Positions 27,016 through 36,502 are shown, counted from the stretch's first letter. The stretch is 64,000 bases of DNA from Streptomyces sp. NRRL S-1022 (GCF_000720135.1 NZ_JOIU01000012.1:248001-312000), one strand, 5' to 3'. Translations and numbers: made by a program. Notes: generated by a model not told the origin, from the sequence alone.

Positions 27016-28512
27016 TCACTCGCCGCGCCACCAGGCCAGCAGCCGCTGCCAGAAGCCCCGGGGACGGACGGGTTGCGGGTCCGGTGCAGGGGACGGGGGC
27101 GGGGTGGGGCCGGGGTGGACGGTGGCCGGCCGGGAGCCGGCGGGCGGCGCCGGGTCGGTGCTCAGGGTGCCGACCTGCCAGTGGGAGCGCTGCTGCGGCA
27201 CGGGCATGGCCTGCGGCGGCAGGTCGACGTCCTGCTGCGGCTTCGGTTCGAAGCGCACCGGCAGGGCCACCAGGTGCCGGGAGGCGATGGACGACCGCCA
27301 GCGCAGGTCCTCCTCGGGGCAGTCGAGCTGGATGTCGGACAGCCGGGTCAGCAGCGCGTCGACGCCGACGTCCGCGATGGCGCGGCCGATGTCCTGGCCG
27401 GGGCACTCGTGCGGGCCCCCGCCGAAGGAGAGGTGCGCGCGGTTGCCCTGCATGCTCGCGGACAGGTCGGGCCGGACCCGCGGGTCGACGTTGCCCGGGG
27501 CGGGCGCGAAGAGCAGCCCGTCGCCCTTGCGGATCTGCCGGCCGCCCAGCTCGGTGTCCTGCTTGGCGTAGTAGCCGAGGACGGTGCTGAACGGCGGCTC
27601 GTCCCAGAGGGACTGCTCGATCGCCTCCGGCACCGTCATCTGGCCGCCGTTGAGCTGGGCGCGGAACCCCGGCTCGGTCAGCACCATGCGCAGCGCGTTG
27701 GCGAGCAGGTTGACGGTGGCCTCGTACGCCGCGAAGAGGACGACCCGCAGGTGTTCGCGGACCTCGTCGTCGGTGAGCCCGGCCGGGTGGGTGATGAGGT
27801 GACTGGTGAAGTCGTCCTCGGGCTCGGCGCGCCGCCGGGCGGTGAGCCGGCCGAGCGCCTCCATGACGTAGGTGTGGCTCTGGATGGCGGTCTCGGTGCC
27901 CTTGAGGGCGTCCCGGGCGGCCTGCACCATCCGGTCGTTGTACTCCTCGGCCATGCCGAGGATCTCGCACATCACGGCCATCGGCAGGTGCTCGGCGAAC
28001 TGGGAGACCAGGTCGGCCCGCCCCCGCTCGCAGATGCTGTTGACCAGGATCTGGGTGTAGCGGCCGATGTGGCGGCGCACGCTGCGGTGGTCGATGGTCT
28101 CCATGGCCGCGGTGACGGCGCCGCGCAGCCGCTTGTGCTCCTCGCCCTCGGCGTGGGAGCAGATGGGCTGCCAGGCGATGTGCGGCATGAGCGGGTGGTC
28201 GGGCTTGACCCTGCCCTCGCGCAGCGGGGTCCAGATCCGGCTGTCCCGGGTGAACTGGGAGGCCTGGCGCACCATCTGCAGGTTCTCGGCGTGGCCGAGG
28301 ACCACCCACATGGGGACGTCGTCGTGGAGGAGCACGGGCGCAACGGGGCCGTGCTCCTCGCGCAGGCGCTCGTACAGCTCGCCGAGGTCCTCCGCTTCGG
28401 GGCCGTAGAGCCGGCGCGGTCCCCCGGGGACGAGGCCGTGCGCGGGGCAGCCCGGCGGCGGACCGGAGAGGGTGTCGTGCGTGCCGGTCGGAAAGGAGGG
28501 TTCAGACGTCAC
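27016..28512 (-). CDS. rarE: Cytochrome P450 of the conservon (CYP157-like, lacks EXXR)
   Basis: 498 aa. The heme ligand Cys lies in HLSFGGGPHECPGQDIG (about residue 370). In the K helix, where P450s carry EXXR, the sequence is AIEQSLWDEPPF: Glu-Gln-Ser-Leu-Trp, so the Arg is absent. The I helix reads LFAAYEATVN instead of AGxxT. The CYP157 family of Streptomyces is known for this EQSLW form. The C-terminus carries an extra Pro-rich tail ending GFWQRLLAWWRGE, perhaps a membrane-touching helix. It is the last gene of the conservon, 46 bp after cvnD. The gene name follows the rar operon by position. Whether it still performs oxygenation is open. Confidence 0.88.
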   Translation of the reverse strand: MTSEPSFPTGTHDTLSGPPPGCPAHGLVPGGPRRLYGPEAEDLGELYERLREEHGPVAPVLLHDDVPMWVVLGHAENLQMVRQASQFTRDSRIWTPLREGRVKPDHPLMPHIAWQPICSHAEGEEHKRLRGAVTAAMETIDHRSVRRHIGRYTQILVNSICERGRADLVSQFAEHLPMAVMCEILGMAEEYNDRMVQAARDALKGTETAIQSHTYVMEALGRLTARRRAEPEDDFTSHLITHPAGLTDDEVREHLRVVLFAAYEATVNLLANALRMVLTEPGFRAQLNGGQMTVPEAIEQSLWDEPPFSTVLGYYAKQDTELGGRQIRKGDGLLFAPAPGNVDPRVRPDLSASMQGNRAHLSFGGGPHECPGQDIGRAIADVGVDALLTRLSDIQLDCPEEDLRWRSSIASRHLVALPVRFEPKPQQDVDLPPQAMPVPQQRSHWQVGTLSTDPAPPAGSRPATVHPGPTPPPSPAPDPQPVRPRGFWQRLLAWWRGE

Positions 28513-28558
28513 AGTCGTCGCTTTCGAAAACGGAAAGGGCAGGGGTCGGGGGCTGCCG

Positions 28559-29179
28559 TCAGGTGAGGGCGCCGGACATGGCGAGCGAGTGCAGGAAGCG
28601 CATCAGGGTCAGCAGCACGTCCTTGCTGGAGGCCCGGCGGCGTACGTCGCACTCGATGATCGGGACGTCCGGGCCCAGGTCGAGTGCGATGCGCAGTTCC
28701 TCGACGGGGTAACGGGGCGCGTCCGGGAAGGAGTTGACGGCGACGACGAAGGGCACACCGCCCTCCTCCAGCCGCCCCATGACGTCGAAGCTGACCTCCA
28801 GGCGCCGGGTGTCGACGAGCACGACCGCGCCGAGCGCGCCCTCGAACAGGCCGTTCCACAGGAACCAGAAGCGCTCCTGGCCGGGGGTGCCGAAGAGGTA
28901 GAGCACCAGTTTCTCGGTGATGCTGATGCGGCCGAAGTCCATGGCCACGGTGGTGGCCGTCTTGGAGTCGGAGCCGTAGTCGTCGTCGACTCCGATGCCG
29001 GCCTGCGTCATGGTCTCCTCGGTGGTCAGCGGTCTGATCTCGCTGACCGAACCGACCATGGTGGTCTTGCCGACGCCGAAACCGCCCACGATCACGATCT
29101 TCACCGCGGCCTGTGCCGTGTGCGGCAGCTGGTCCTCGGTGCGCGGGCCGGGGAGGGTGTCAGAGCCTTTGAAGTCCAT
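28559..29179 (-). CDS. cvnD: Conservon GTP-binding protein CvnD/RarD
   Basis: 206 aa Ras-like/MglA-related GTPase of actinobacterial conservons. Walker A is VIVGGFGVGKTTMVGSVSE, the switch region is FGTPGQERFWFLWNGLF, and VVAVNSFPDA is near the NKxD position but without the canonical NKxD. It is thought to work with CvnA-C as a membrane-bound complex resembling a GPCR/G-protein system. Its start overlaps the cvnC end by 20 bp. Confidence 0.92.
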   Translation of the reverse strand: MDFKGSDTLPGPRTEDQLPHTAQAAVKIVIVGGFGVGKTTMVGSVSEIRPLTTEETMTQAGIGVDDDYGSDSKTATTVAMDFGRISITEKLVLYLFGTPGQERFWFLWNGLFEGALGAVVLVDTRRLEVSFDVMGRLEEGGVPFVVAVNSFPDAPRYPVEELRIALDLGPDVPIIECDVRRRASSKDVLLTLMRFLHSLAMSGALT

Positions 29180-29597
29180 GCATCACCGCTTCGAGAAGTG
29201 ATCGGTCGGGGACGGCCTGGCGGACGATGGGGGCGCGCGCGTGCACCAGTTCGGCCGTGATCAGCTCGGTGAGCAGGACGGTCATCGTGCTGAACGGAAG
29301 CCTGAGATAGGCCGAGAGCTCCGCCACGGACAGCGGGGCGCGGCAGAGGCGGAGCACCGCCGCCTGCTCGGGCGTGGCGGAGACCGGTGGCGCGGTGCGC
29401 GCCACGATCAGCGTCACCAGGTCGAGTTCGGCGCGGGCGCCGTCGGACCCGGCCACGGAGTACAGCCGTTCCGGGTTCTGCCGCGGCCCCTGGCCGTCCG
29501 CCGCCTCCGGCAGCGCGGGCTGCGGCGGCCGGGGAGCCGGTTGCGGCTGCGGGGTCAGGGGCTGCGGCCGGCGCCGCGTGCGTCGTGGAGGGGTCAT
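29160..29597 (-). CDS. cvnC: Conservon DUF742 protein CvnC/RarC
   Basis: 145 aa. A Pro/Arg/Gln-rich N-terminus is followed by a DUF742 winged-helix-like domain (LVTLIVARTAPPVSATPEQA, LPFSTMTVLLTELITAELV). It contacts CvnD in studied conservons. ATG 29597 overlaps the cvnB stop (ATGA), and it overlaps cvnD by 20 bp. Confidence 0.92.
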   Translation of the reverse strand: MTPPRRTRRRPQPLTPQPQPAPRPPQPALPEAADGQGPRQNPERLYSVAGSDGARAELDLVTLIVARTAPPVSATPEQAAVLRLCRAPLSVAELSAYLRLPFSTMTVLLTELITAELVHARAPIVRQAVPDRSLLEAVMHGLQRL

Positions 29598-29998
29598 ACG
29601 GTCTGCCCGTTCCGCCGGGGCGGACTGGTGAGATGGGCGCCGATCCGGACGACGAGGTCGCGCATCATGCCGCTCATCCGGCCCGGTTCGCAGGTCACGT
29701 CGGAGAGCACGGCGAGGAAGGCGCCGGGGCCGGCGTTCATGAGGTAGAAGTAGCCGCCGTCGATCTCGAAGACGACGGTCTTCATGTCGCCGGCCCCGGG
29801 CAGCTCCTGGATGATGGCGCTGGCCAGGCTCTGTACGCCCGCGCAGGCGGCGGCCACCCGGTCGGCGGCGTCGGGGTCGCCGCCGTAGCGGGCGATGCGC
29901 AGTCCGTCCGCGGAGAGGACCACGATCATCTCGATGCCCGGCACGCCGTCGTTCAGCTGCTTGAGCATCCAGTCCAGGTTGCCTCGCTGCTGGATCAC
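29594..29998 (-). CDS. cvnB: Conservon roadblock/LC7 protein CvnB/RarB
   Basis: 134 aa roadblock/LC7-domain protein (LDWMLKQLNDGVPGIEMIVV, LSADGLRIARYGG, GGYFYLMNAGPGAFLAVLSD). Such proteins act as GTPase-activating or scaffold partners for MglA-like GTPases, here CvnD. GTG 29998 overlaps the cvnA stop (GTGA) and its own stop overlaps the cvnC ATG, so the operon is fully coupled. Confidence 0.92.
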   Translation of the reverse strand: MIQQRGNLDWMLKQLNDGVPGIEMIVVLSADGLRIARYGGDPDAADRVAAACAGVQSLASAIIQELPGAGDMKTVVFEIDGGYFYLMNAGPGAFLAVLSDVTCEPGRMSGMMRDLVVRIGAHLTSPPRRNGQTV

Positions 29999-31683
29999 TT
30001 GAGGTCCCCCTCGTCGTCGGCCCCGGTGGCGGTCTCGGTGGCGCCCTCGGCGTAGTCGGCCGAATCGTTGAGCAGATGCAGGTACTTGGTCGGGTGGAGC
30101 GTGAAGTCGGTCAGTTCGTGGGTGGGGGTGTCCGGCGGCATGCCCTTGCGCAGGCCGTTCCAGAAGTCCTCCATCCACAGGCCCGGCGGCCGGTCCATGA
30201 GCTTCTTGCGCTCGGGGTCGATCTCGGGCTCCGGCTCGGGCTCCGGCTTGCGCTGCGACCAGATGGTCGGCCGGCCCTCGCGTTCGGCCCGTTCGATGGC
30301 GGCCTGTTCGGCGTACCGCTGGGTGAGCGGGGTCCGCACCCGGCTGCGGCGCTGCGGCAGGCCGCCCGCCGTCCACTCGGTGACCTCGGGGACCTCGTCC
30401 TCCAGGGAGACCCCGGCGGGGATCTTGGGGCTGGTGGGGCGGCGCTTCTTGGCCGGGCGCTTGGGGCCCTCGACGGCGTCCGCCGTCGGGATCTGGGCCG
30501 CGGCGGCACCGATGCCGTGGGCCTGCACGGCGCCGACGCCGGGCTCGGTGGTCGTCATGACGCGCGGCACCACGAGGATGGCGCGGACCCCGCCGTAGGC
30601 GGAGGAGCGCAGCGAGACCTCCATGTCGAACCGCTTGCACAGGCGGCCGACGACGGCGAGGCCGAGGCGCGGGTTCTCGCCGAGGTTGTGGGCGTCCTCA
30701 CCGTTCTTGGCGTCCTCGATCATCTGCTCGATGCGGGCGCGGGACTCCTCGCTGAGGCTGACCCCGCAGTCCTCGATCTCGATGACGATGCCCGACTGCA
30801 CCTCGACGGCCGTGACGTGCACCTTGGTGGTGGGCGGCGAGTAGCGGGTGGCGTTGTCGAGGAGTTCGGCGGCGGCGTGGATGACCGGCTCGACCGAGGT
30901 GCCCTTGATGTTGATGTTGACGATGGAGGCCAGGTTGATGCGGCGGTACTCCAGGATGCGCGACATGGCACCGCGCAACACGCTGTAGAGGGAGACCGGC
31001 AAAGGCCACTGGCGGCCGGGCCGGCCGCCGCCGAGGACGGAGATGGTGTCGGCGAGCCGGCCGATCAGCGAGGTGCCGTGGTCGATGCGCAGCAGGTCGT
31101 CGAAGACCTCGGGGTTGCGGCCGTGGTCCTCCTCCATCTCGCGGAGTTCCTGGGCCTGCTGGTGGACGATGGCCTGGACGCGGCGGGCGACGCTCACGAA
31201 GGAGCGCTCCGTGGCGTCGCGCATCGAGATCTCCTGGTCGGCGCCGCGCAGCGCCATGCGGATCAGTTCGCGGTAGCCGTCGGGCAGGGAGCGCAGGTAG
31301 GGGTCCGCGTCGAAGACGTCGCGGACGACGTTGCGGAGCACCGCGCCGCGGCGCAGCCGGTAGAAGCCGTTGGGCAGGACCTCGGTGGCGAAGCGCTCCA
31401 TCAGCTCGTTGTGGGCGGCGATCCGCTGCTCCAGGTACGCCGTGTGACGGGCGTGTTCGGCCTGTGCCTCGCGGAGCCGTCGGCCGCGGCGGGCGGCCTC
31501 CCCGGCGGTGCCGAGGACCAGCAGCACGGCCAGCGCTCCGCACACGCCGACGGCGAGCCGGGCCGCGGGCGGTACGAGGGCGACGGCGGCGCCGGCCGCC
31601 GCGGCCATCACTATCGCCGGCGGCAGGAGCACTCGCGCATAGGGGCGTTCGCGGCGACCGGGAGGCTTCTGAACACTCACCAT
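29995..31683 (-). CDS. cvnA: Conservon sensor kinase-like protein CvnA/RarA
   Basis: 562 aa. Two N-terminal transmembrane helices (LLPPAIVMAAAAGAAVALVP and AVGVCGALAVLLVLG) have almost no loop outside. A helical linker follows, then a HATPase domain (AELLDNATRYSPPTTKVHV, EDCGVSLSEESRARIEQM, NPRLGLAVVGRLCKRFDMEV). The classical phospho-acceptor His box is not evident, as in other CvnA proteins. The C-terminal 150 residues are charged and disordered, with a Pro-Glu run. ATG 31683 has AGAAGG upstream. The rar operon of S. coelicolor represses aerial growth; that role is inferred here by orthology. Confidence 0.9.
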   Translation of the reverse strand: MVSVQKPPGRRERPYARVLLPPAIVMAAAAGAAVALVPPAARLAVGVCGALAVLLVLGTAGEAARRGRRLREAQAEHARHTAYLEQRIAAHNELMERFATEVLPNGFYRLRRGAVLRNVVRDVFDADPYLRSLPDGYRELIRMALRGADQEISMRDATERSFVSVARRVQAIVHQQAQELREMEEDHGRNPEVFDDLLRIDHGTSLIGRLADTISVLGGGRPGRQWPLPVSLYSVLRGAMSRILEYRRINLASIVNINIKGTSVEPVIHAAAELLDNATRYSPPTTKVHVTAVEVQSGIVIEIEDCGVSLSEESRARIEQMIEDAKNGEDAHNLGENPRLGLAVVGRLCKRFDMEVSLRSSAYGGVRAILVVPRVMTTTEPGVGAVQAHGIGAAAAQIPTADAVEGPKRPAKKRRPTSPKIPAGVSLEDEVPEVTEWTAGGLPQRRSRVRTPLTQRYAEQAAIERAEREGRPTIWSQRKPEPEPEPEIDPERKKLMDRPPGLWMEDFWNGLRKGMPPDTPTHELTDFTLHPTKYLHLLNDSADYAEGATETATGADDEGDLK

Positions 31684-32034
31684 GGATGCCTTCTGAGACG
31701 AATCGGCTGGGTGTCGGGAGGGCTTGCGGGGGGAAGGTACAGATATGTTCGGGACGTACGGCACGTTTGGGAACAGACGCACGAATACGCTCAACTCGGT
31801 GCGCCGCGGGCGAGCTTAGTCCGACCGGATCATCGCCGTGTCATATTCGGCAAGCACCTGAAATCGCCCGCACAGGAGGAGTAACCTCAACTCCTTTTAC
31901 ACGCAGGGCTTTTGTTCGAACACGGTAGGTAACACCCGACGGGCGTACGAAACTCACTTACCGTGAAGAGTGAAACGGCGACCGGGGCCGCACCTAGGCG
32001 GCCGCGATCGCCGTTCCGGGCGAAGACGGACGGG
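31684..32034. other. Intergenic region upstream of the conservon
   Basis: 351 bp, richer in A/T than its surroundings. It must hold the conservon promoter, but I could not choose one convincingly. It also has CACGGTA/TACCGTG arms (31921-31927 and 31959-31965), GTTCGAAC (31916-31923) and the helicase terminator. No coding sequence is apparent. Confidence 0.5.
31974..32015 (-). terminator. Hairpin terminator after the helicase gene
   Basis: Arms AACGGCGA (31974-31981) and TCGCCGTT (32008-32015), with inner GGCCG/CGGCC, 20 bp downstream of the helicase stop. There is no U-tract. Confidence 0.6.
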
Positions 32035-34839
32035 TCAGCCGACGGACGAGTAGGCCACCACGCCCCGCAGCAACTGGTCGACGGCCTTGCGCGCGGTCTT
32101 CGCCACCGTCGAACCCGCCGCGGGAGCCGCCGAGATCTGCCCGAGCACGTCGATGACCTGCTTGCACCACCGCACGAAGTCGCCGGCCGGCATGTCCGCC
32201 TCCCGCAGCACCTCGTCGAGCCCCTTGCCGGACGCCCACATGTACGCGGCCCAGGCGAACCCGAGGTCGGGCTCGCGCTGCCCGACACCCTCGGTCTGGC
32301 TGATCCGGAAGTCCTCCTCCAGCCCGTCGAGCCGGCCCCAGATCCGGACCATCTCTCCGAGCGCGGCCTTGGCCTTCCCGGAGGGCAGCTTCGGCGCCAT
32401 GGCGTCGTCGCCGACCCGTGCCTCGTAGACCAGCGCCGAGACGCAGGCGGCGAGTTCGGCGGGTGCCAGGTCCTCCCAGACCCGCTCGCGCAGGCACTCG
32501 CTGGCCAGCAGGTCCAGTTCGCCGTACAGCCGCGCGAGCCGCTTGCCGTGCTCGGTGACCTCGTCGCCGCGCAGATAGTCCAGCTCGGTCAGCAGGGCCA
32601 CGATCCGGTCGAAGGTCCGCGCGATCGTGTTGGTGCGGCCCTCGATGCGCCGCTCCAGCTGCGAGGTGTCGCGCAGCAGCCGGTGGTAGCGCTCGGCCCA
32701 GCGGGCGTGGTCCTCACGGTCGTTGCACCCGTGGCACGGGTGCGCGCGGATCGCCGTGCGCAGCCGTGCGATCTCGCGGTCGTCGGCGGCCTGGGACCGC
32801 TTCCTGCGTGCCCGCTCCGGCGGGATGTGCCCGGCCTTGGAGCGCAGCGCGGAGGCGAGGTCCCGGCGGGACTGCGGCGAGCGCGGGTTGAAGGACTTCG
32901 GGATCCGCATCCGGTCCAGCGGCTCCACCGGCACCGGGAAGTCCATCGACGCCAGCCGCTTGACCTGCCGCTCGGCGGTCAGCACCAGCGGGCGCGGCCC
33001 GTCGTGGTGGTCGAGGCCGCGGTGGCCGTCGGAGCGGCCCGCGGGCAGCCCGGGGTCCAGCACCAGGGCGAGGCCCGCGTACTTGCCCGTGGGCACGTGG
33101 ATGACGTCGCCCGGCTTCAGCTTCTCCAGGGCGACGGCGGCCTCGGCCCGGCGCTCGACGGCGCCCTGCCGGGCCAGCTCGGTCTCCCTGTCCTTCAGCT
33201 CCCGGCGCAGCCGCGCGTACTCCTCGAAGTCGCCGAGGTGGCAGGTCATGGAGGCCTTGTAGCCCTCCAGGCCCTCCTCGTTGCGCTGCACCTGGCGGGA
33301 GATCCCGACGACCGACTTGTCGGCCTGGAACTGCGCGAAGGAGGTCTCCAGCAGCTCGCGCGAGCGGTGCCGGCCGAACTGCTCGACCAGGTTGACCGCC
33401 ATGTTGTACGACGGCTTGAAGCTGGAGCGCAGCGGATACGTACGGGTGCCCGCCAGACCGGCGAGGTGCTCGGGGCTCATGCCGCGCTGCCAGAGCACCA
33501 CGGCGTGGCCCTCGACGTCGATGCCGCGGCGGCCGGCCCGGCCGGTCAGCTGGGTGTACTCGCCGGGCGTGATGTCGGCGTGCTGCTCGCCGTTCCACTT
33601 GACGAGCTTCTCCAGCACCACCGAGCGGGCGGGCATGTTGATGCCGAGCGCGAGGGTCTCGGTGGCGAAGACGGCCTTGACCAGGCCGCGGACGAACAGC
33701 TCCTCCACGACCTCCTTGAAGGTCGGCAGCATGCCCGCGTGGTGGGCGGCGATCCCGCGCTCCAGGCCCTCCAGCCACTCGTAGTAGCCGAGGACGTGCA
33801 GGTCCTCGGTCGGGATGGAGGCGGTGCGCTCCTCGACCAGGGCGCGGACCTGCTCGCGCGCCTCCTCGTCGTTGAGCCTCAGGCCCGCGTACAGGCACTG
33901 CTGGACGGCGGCCTCGCAGGCGGCACGGCTGAAGATGAACGTGATGGCCGGGAGCAGGCCCGCGGAGTCGAGCCGCTCGATGACCTCCGGCCGGCCCGGG
34001 GTCCACACGCGCGAGCGCTGTCTGCGCTCCCGCTCCCGGTCGGCCTCGCGCATCGCCCGGCCGCGCCTGCGGTCCTGGTACGACGGCCGGGTGGCCTCCA
34101 TGCGGGCGAGACGGGCCAGATCGGGGTTGACGGCCTTCTTGTGGCCCTCGCCCTCCTCGAACAGGTCGTACATCCGGCGCCCGGCGAGCACGTGCTGGAA
34201 CAGCGGCACGGGCCGGTGCTCGGAGACGATCACCTCGGTGTCGCCCCGGACGGTGTCCAGCCAGTCACCGAACTCCTCCGCGTTGGACACGGTGGCGGAG
34301 AGCGAGACCAGCGTGACCGACTCGGGCAGGTGGATGATCACCTCCTCCCAGACGGCGCCGCGGAAGCGGTCGGAGAGGTAGTGCACCTCGTCCATGACCA
34401 CATAGCCGAGGCCGAGGAGGGTCTGCGAGCCGGCGTAGAGCATGTTCCGCAGCACCTCGGTGGTCATCACGACCACCGGGGCGTCGGAGTTCACGCTGTT
34501 GTCGCCGGTGAGCAGGCCGACCTTCGCCGTGCCGTAGCGGCGGCACAGATCGGCGTACTTCTGGTTCGACAGCGCCTTGATGGGTGTCGTGTAGAAGCAC
34601 TTCTTGCCCTGCAGCAGCGCGAGGTGGACGGCGAACTCGCCCACGATCGTCTTGCCCGAGCCGGTGGGGGCGGCCACCAGTACGCCCTTCCCCGCTTCGA
34701 GTGCCTGGCAGGCCTCGATCTGGAAGGGGTCGAGGCCGAAGTCGTACATCTCGCGGAAGGAGGCGAGGGCGGTGGCCTGCTCGGCTGCCCGCCTGCGGGC
34801 TGCCGCGTACCGCTCGGCCGGTGAGAGATCCTCTGTCAT
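32035..34839 (-). CDS. helY: Ski2/Mtr4-like DEAD/DEAH-box helicase (HelY)
   Basis: 934 aa superfamily 2 RNA helicase. Motif I is LVAAPTGSGKTIVGEFAVHL, motif II is VMDEVHYLSDRFRG (DEVH), motif III is SATVSN, and motif VI is QLTGRAGRRGIDVEGHAVV. The C-terminal DSHCT domain is present (HPCHGCNDREDHARWAERYH, and RVWEDLAPAELAACVSALVY). The CxxC-like HGCN and neighbouring His are typical. It probably unwinds structured RNA during turnover or ribosome maturation. ATG 34839 (MTEDLSPAERY) starts the family sequence; the open frame to the left of tatC continues without homology. It lies 128 bp downstream of tatC, separated by a terminator. Confidence 0.92.
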   Translation of the reverse strand: MTEDLSPAERYAAARRRAAEQATALASFREMYDFGLDPFQIEACQALEAGKGVLVAAPTGSGKTIVGEFAVHLALLQGKKCFYTTPIKALSNQKYADLCRRYGTAKVGLLTGDNSVNSDAPVVVMTTEVLRNMLYAGSQTLLGLGYVVMDEVHYLSDRFRGAVWEEVIIHLPESVTLVSLSATVSNAEEFGDWLDTVRGDTEVIVSEHRPVPLFQHVLAGRRMYDLFEEGEGHKKAVNPDLARLARMEATRPSYQDRRRGRAMREADRERERRQRSRVWTPGRPEVIERLDSAGLLPAITFIFSRAACEAAVQQCLYAGLRLNDEEAREQVRALVEERTASIPTEDLHVLGYYEWLEGLERGIAAHHAGMLPTFKEVVEELFVRGLVKAVFATETLALGINMPARSVVLEKLVKWNGEQHADITPGEYTQLTGRAGRRGIDVEGHAVVLWQRGMSPEHLAGLAGTRTYPLRSSFKPSYNMAVNLVEQFGRHRSRELLETSFAQFQADKSVVGISRQVQRNEEGLEGYKASMTCHLGDFEEYARLRRELKDRETELARQGAVERRAEAAVALEKLKPGDVIHVPTGKYAGLALVLDPGLPAGRSDGHRGLDHHDGPRPLVLTAERQVKRLASMDFPVPVEPLDRMRIPKSFNPRSPQSRRDLASALRSKAGHIPPERARRKRSQAADDREIARLRTAIRAHPCHGCNDREDHARWAERYHRLLRDTSQLERRIEGRTNTIARTFDRIVALLTELDYLRGDEVTEHGKRLARLYGELDLLASECLRERVWEDLAPAELAACVSALVYEARVGDDAMAPKLPSGKAKAALGEMVRIWGRLDGLEEDFRISQTEGVGQREPDLGFAWAAYMWASGKGLDEVLREADMPAGDFVRWCKQVIDVLGQISAAPAAGSTVAKTARKAVDQLLRGVVAYSSVG

Positions 34840-34915
34840 CGTACTTTCGAGCGTACCGGGCGCCGCCGACAACAGGACGATCATTATCCGGATCCCCGGC
34901 CCGCCGGGAGACGAC

Positions 34916-34948
34916 GGATGCCCCCGTCCCTGGGGGACGGGGGCATCC
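34916..34948 (-). terminator. Strong hairpin terminator after tatC
   Basis: A 15-bp perfect stem (arms 34916-34930 and 34934-34948, starting GGATGCCCCC) with a TGG loop, 20 bp after the tatC stop. Confidence 0.8.
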
Positions 34949-34967
34949 ACGGCGGGGCGGACAACGG

Positions 34968-35921
34968 TCAGGTCACGTCGTCGTACCCGTTGATCCGGTC
35001 CGTGCTCGCCTGCTCGGGCAGCCCGTGGCTGACCGGGACGGGATCGGCCTCGCCGATGTCCTCGGGCGTGAGGTCCAGCTCGGAGGCCTCGTCGTCGGCC
35101 GGGCCCGCGGCGTCGCGGCGGCGCCTGCGGCGGTCGTTGAGCAGCGAGAAGCAGCACGCGCCGAAGTACAGCACCCAGATCGGCCCGGCGAGCGCCAGCA
35201 TGGACAGCGGGTCGGTGCTCGGCGTGGCCACGGCGGCGAACACCGTGATGCCCAGGATCATGGCCCGCCACCAGCCGATCATCCGGCTTCCGGTCAGCAC
35301 CCCGGTGAGGTTGAGCATGACCAGCAGCAGCGGCAGCTCGAAGGACAGACCGAAGACGATCACCATGCGCGTGACCAGCTGGAGCAGGTCGTCGAGCGGC
35401 AGCAGGTTGGCGATCCGGCCGTCCGGGGTGAAGCCGAGCAGCACCTTCGCGGTGGTCGGCAGCACCTTGTACGCGAAGAAGGCGCCGGCGAAGAACAGGG
35501 GGGCGCCGGTGAAGACGAAGGCGTACGCGTACTTCTTCTCGTGCCGGTGCAGTCCCGGGGCCACGAAAGCCCAGAGCTGGTAGAGCCAGACCGGCGACGC
35601 GAACACGACACCGGCCATCAGCGACACCTGCAGCGCCAGCGTGAAGGGGGCGAGCAGGCCGTTGATCGTGATCTGCGCACACGGCTGCGACTTGGCAGTC
35701 GAGTGGGCCAGTTCCGCGAAGCTCTTCCCGCAACCGACCGAGTCGAGGATCGGCTGGGTCAGGAAGTTGATGATGTCGTTGTAGAAGAAGGCGGCGACCA
35801 CCGTCACCACGACGACGGCCAGCATCGCCTTCGCGAGCCGGTTGCGGAGCTCACGAAGGTGATCCGCAAGGGGCATCCGCCCCTCCGGATCCTTCTCCTT
35901 GTTGCGGGCAGACTTGAGCAA
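34968..35921 (-). CDS. tatC: Sec-independent (Tat) translocase subunit TatC
   Basis: 317 aa with six membrane helices. The family N-terminus is MPLADHLRELRNRLAKAM (the HLxELRxR signal-peptide-binding motif), followed by AVVVVTVVAAFFYNDII, FASPVWLYQLWAFVAPGL and the last helices around FAAVATPSTDPLSMLALAGP. A charged C-terminal tail follows. It recognises twin-arginine signals. The start is TTG 35921 with GAGGACGTGGG before it. It lies 44 bp after tatA; tatB is not here, which is usual in Streptomyces. Confidence 0.96.
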   Translation of the reverse strand: MLKSARNKEKDPEGRMPLADHLRELRNRLAKAMLAVVVVTVVAAFFYNDIINFLTQPILDSVGCGKSFAELAHSTAKSQPCAQITINGLLAPFTLALQVSLMAGVVFASPVWLYQLWAFVAPGLHRHEKKYAYAFVFTGAPLFFAGAFFAYKVLPTTAKVLLGFTPDGRIANLLPLDDLLQLVTRMVIVFGLSFELPLLLVMLNLTGVLTGSRMIGWWRAMILGITVFAAVATPSTDPLSMLALAGPIWVLYFGACCFSLLNDRRRRRRDAAGPADDEASELDLTPEDIGEADPVPVSHGLPEQASTDRINGYDDVT

Positions 35922-35965
35922 CCCACGTCCTCATCTCGTGCGGCAGGCCGGGGTCCGGCCCTGCG

Positions 35966-36244
35966 TCAGCGCTGGGTGGTGTCCGTCGGCTCGTTGACCG
36001 GCCGCGAGCTGGTCACGTCGCCGGGGGCCGCCTGGATGGTGCGCTGGGCCGGAGGCTGCTCGCCGGAGGTGGGCGCCTGTGCGGAGCCGTTGCCCTCTTC
36101 CTTCATCGCCTTGGCCTCGCTCTTGAGGATGCGCGCGGACTTGCCGAGCGAGCGGGCCATGTCCGGAAGCTTCTTCGCGCCGAACAGCAGGATGATGACG
36201 ACGAGGATGAGAATGATCTCGGGAGCTCCGAGCCTTCCGAACAT
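35966..36244 (-). CDS. tatA: Tat translocase pore subunit TatA
   Basis: 92 aa. One short N-terminal membrane helix ([15 protein letters not shown]) is followed by the hinge [20 protein letters not shown] and an amphipathic helix, then a disordered tail. It forms the translocation pore with TatC. ATG 36244. It is in the same operon as tatC. Confidence 0.96.
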   Translation of the reverse strand: MFGRLGAPEIILILVVIILLFGAKKLPDMARSLGKSARILKSEAKAMKEEGNGSAQAPTSGEQPPAQRTIQAAPGDVTSSRPVNEPTDTTQR

Positions 36245-36502
36245 AAGTCTTTACCTTCTCACCGAGGCGGCTGGGTGGGGTGCTGTCCGACCAGTCGGAC
36301 ATGTGTCCGATGGTCGTCTGGCAGCGATCGTAGCGCTCAGGGGTAAACGCGAAGCAATCCCCGTGCGTACTCCCGGTCCACGGTACGGGCCTCGTTCTCC
36401 GCACCACGACAAGCAGCGTACCTTTCCCGCACGGCAGCATGACAGGGCGAAGTGACGCAAAGCGCTTGCCCCGCAGGGCTCACGGGCACCGCCCGCCGCT
36501 GC

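Noticed and set aside
31916..31923. GTTCGAAC as a LexA/SOS box
   Set aside because: The actinobacterial SOS box needs GAAC-N4-GTTC; here the halves are in the opposite order without the spacer.
31963..34824. 953-codon plus-strand frame opposite the helicase gene
   Set aside because: It mirrors the helicase codons in antisense and has no domain of its own.
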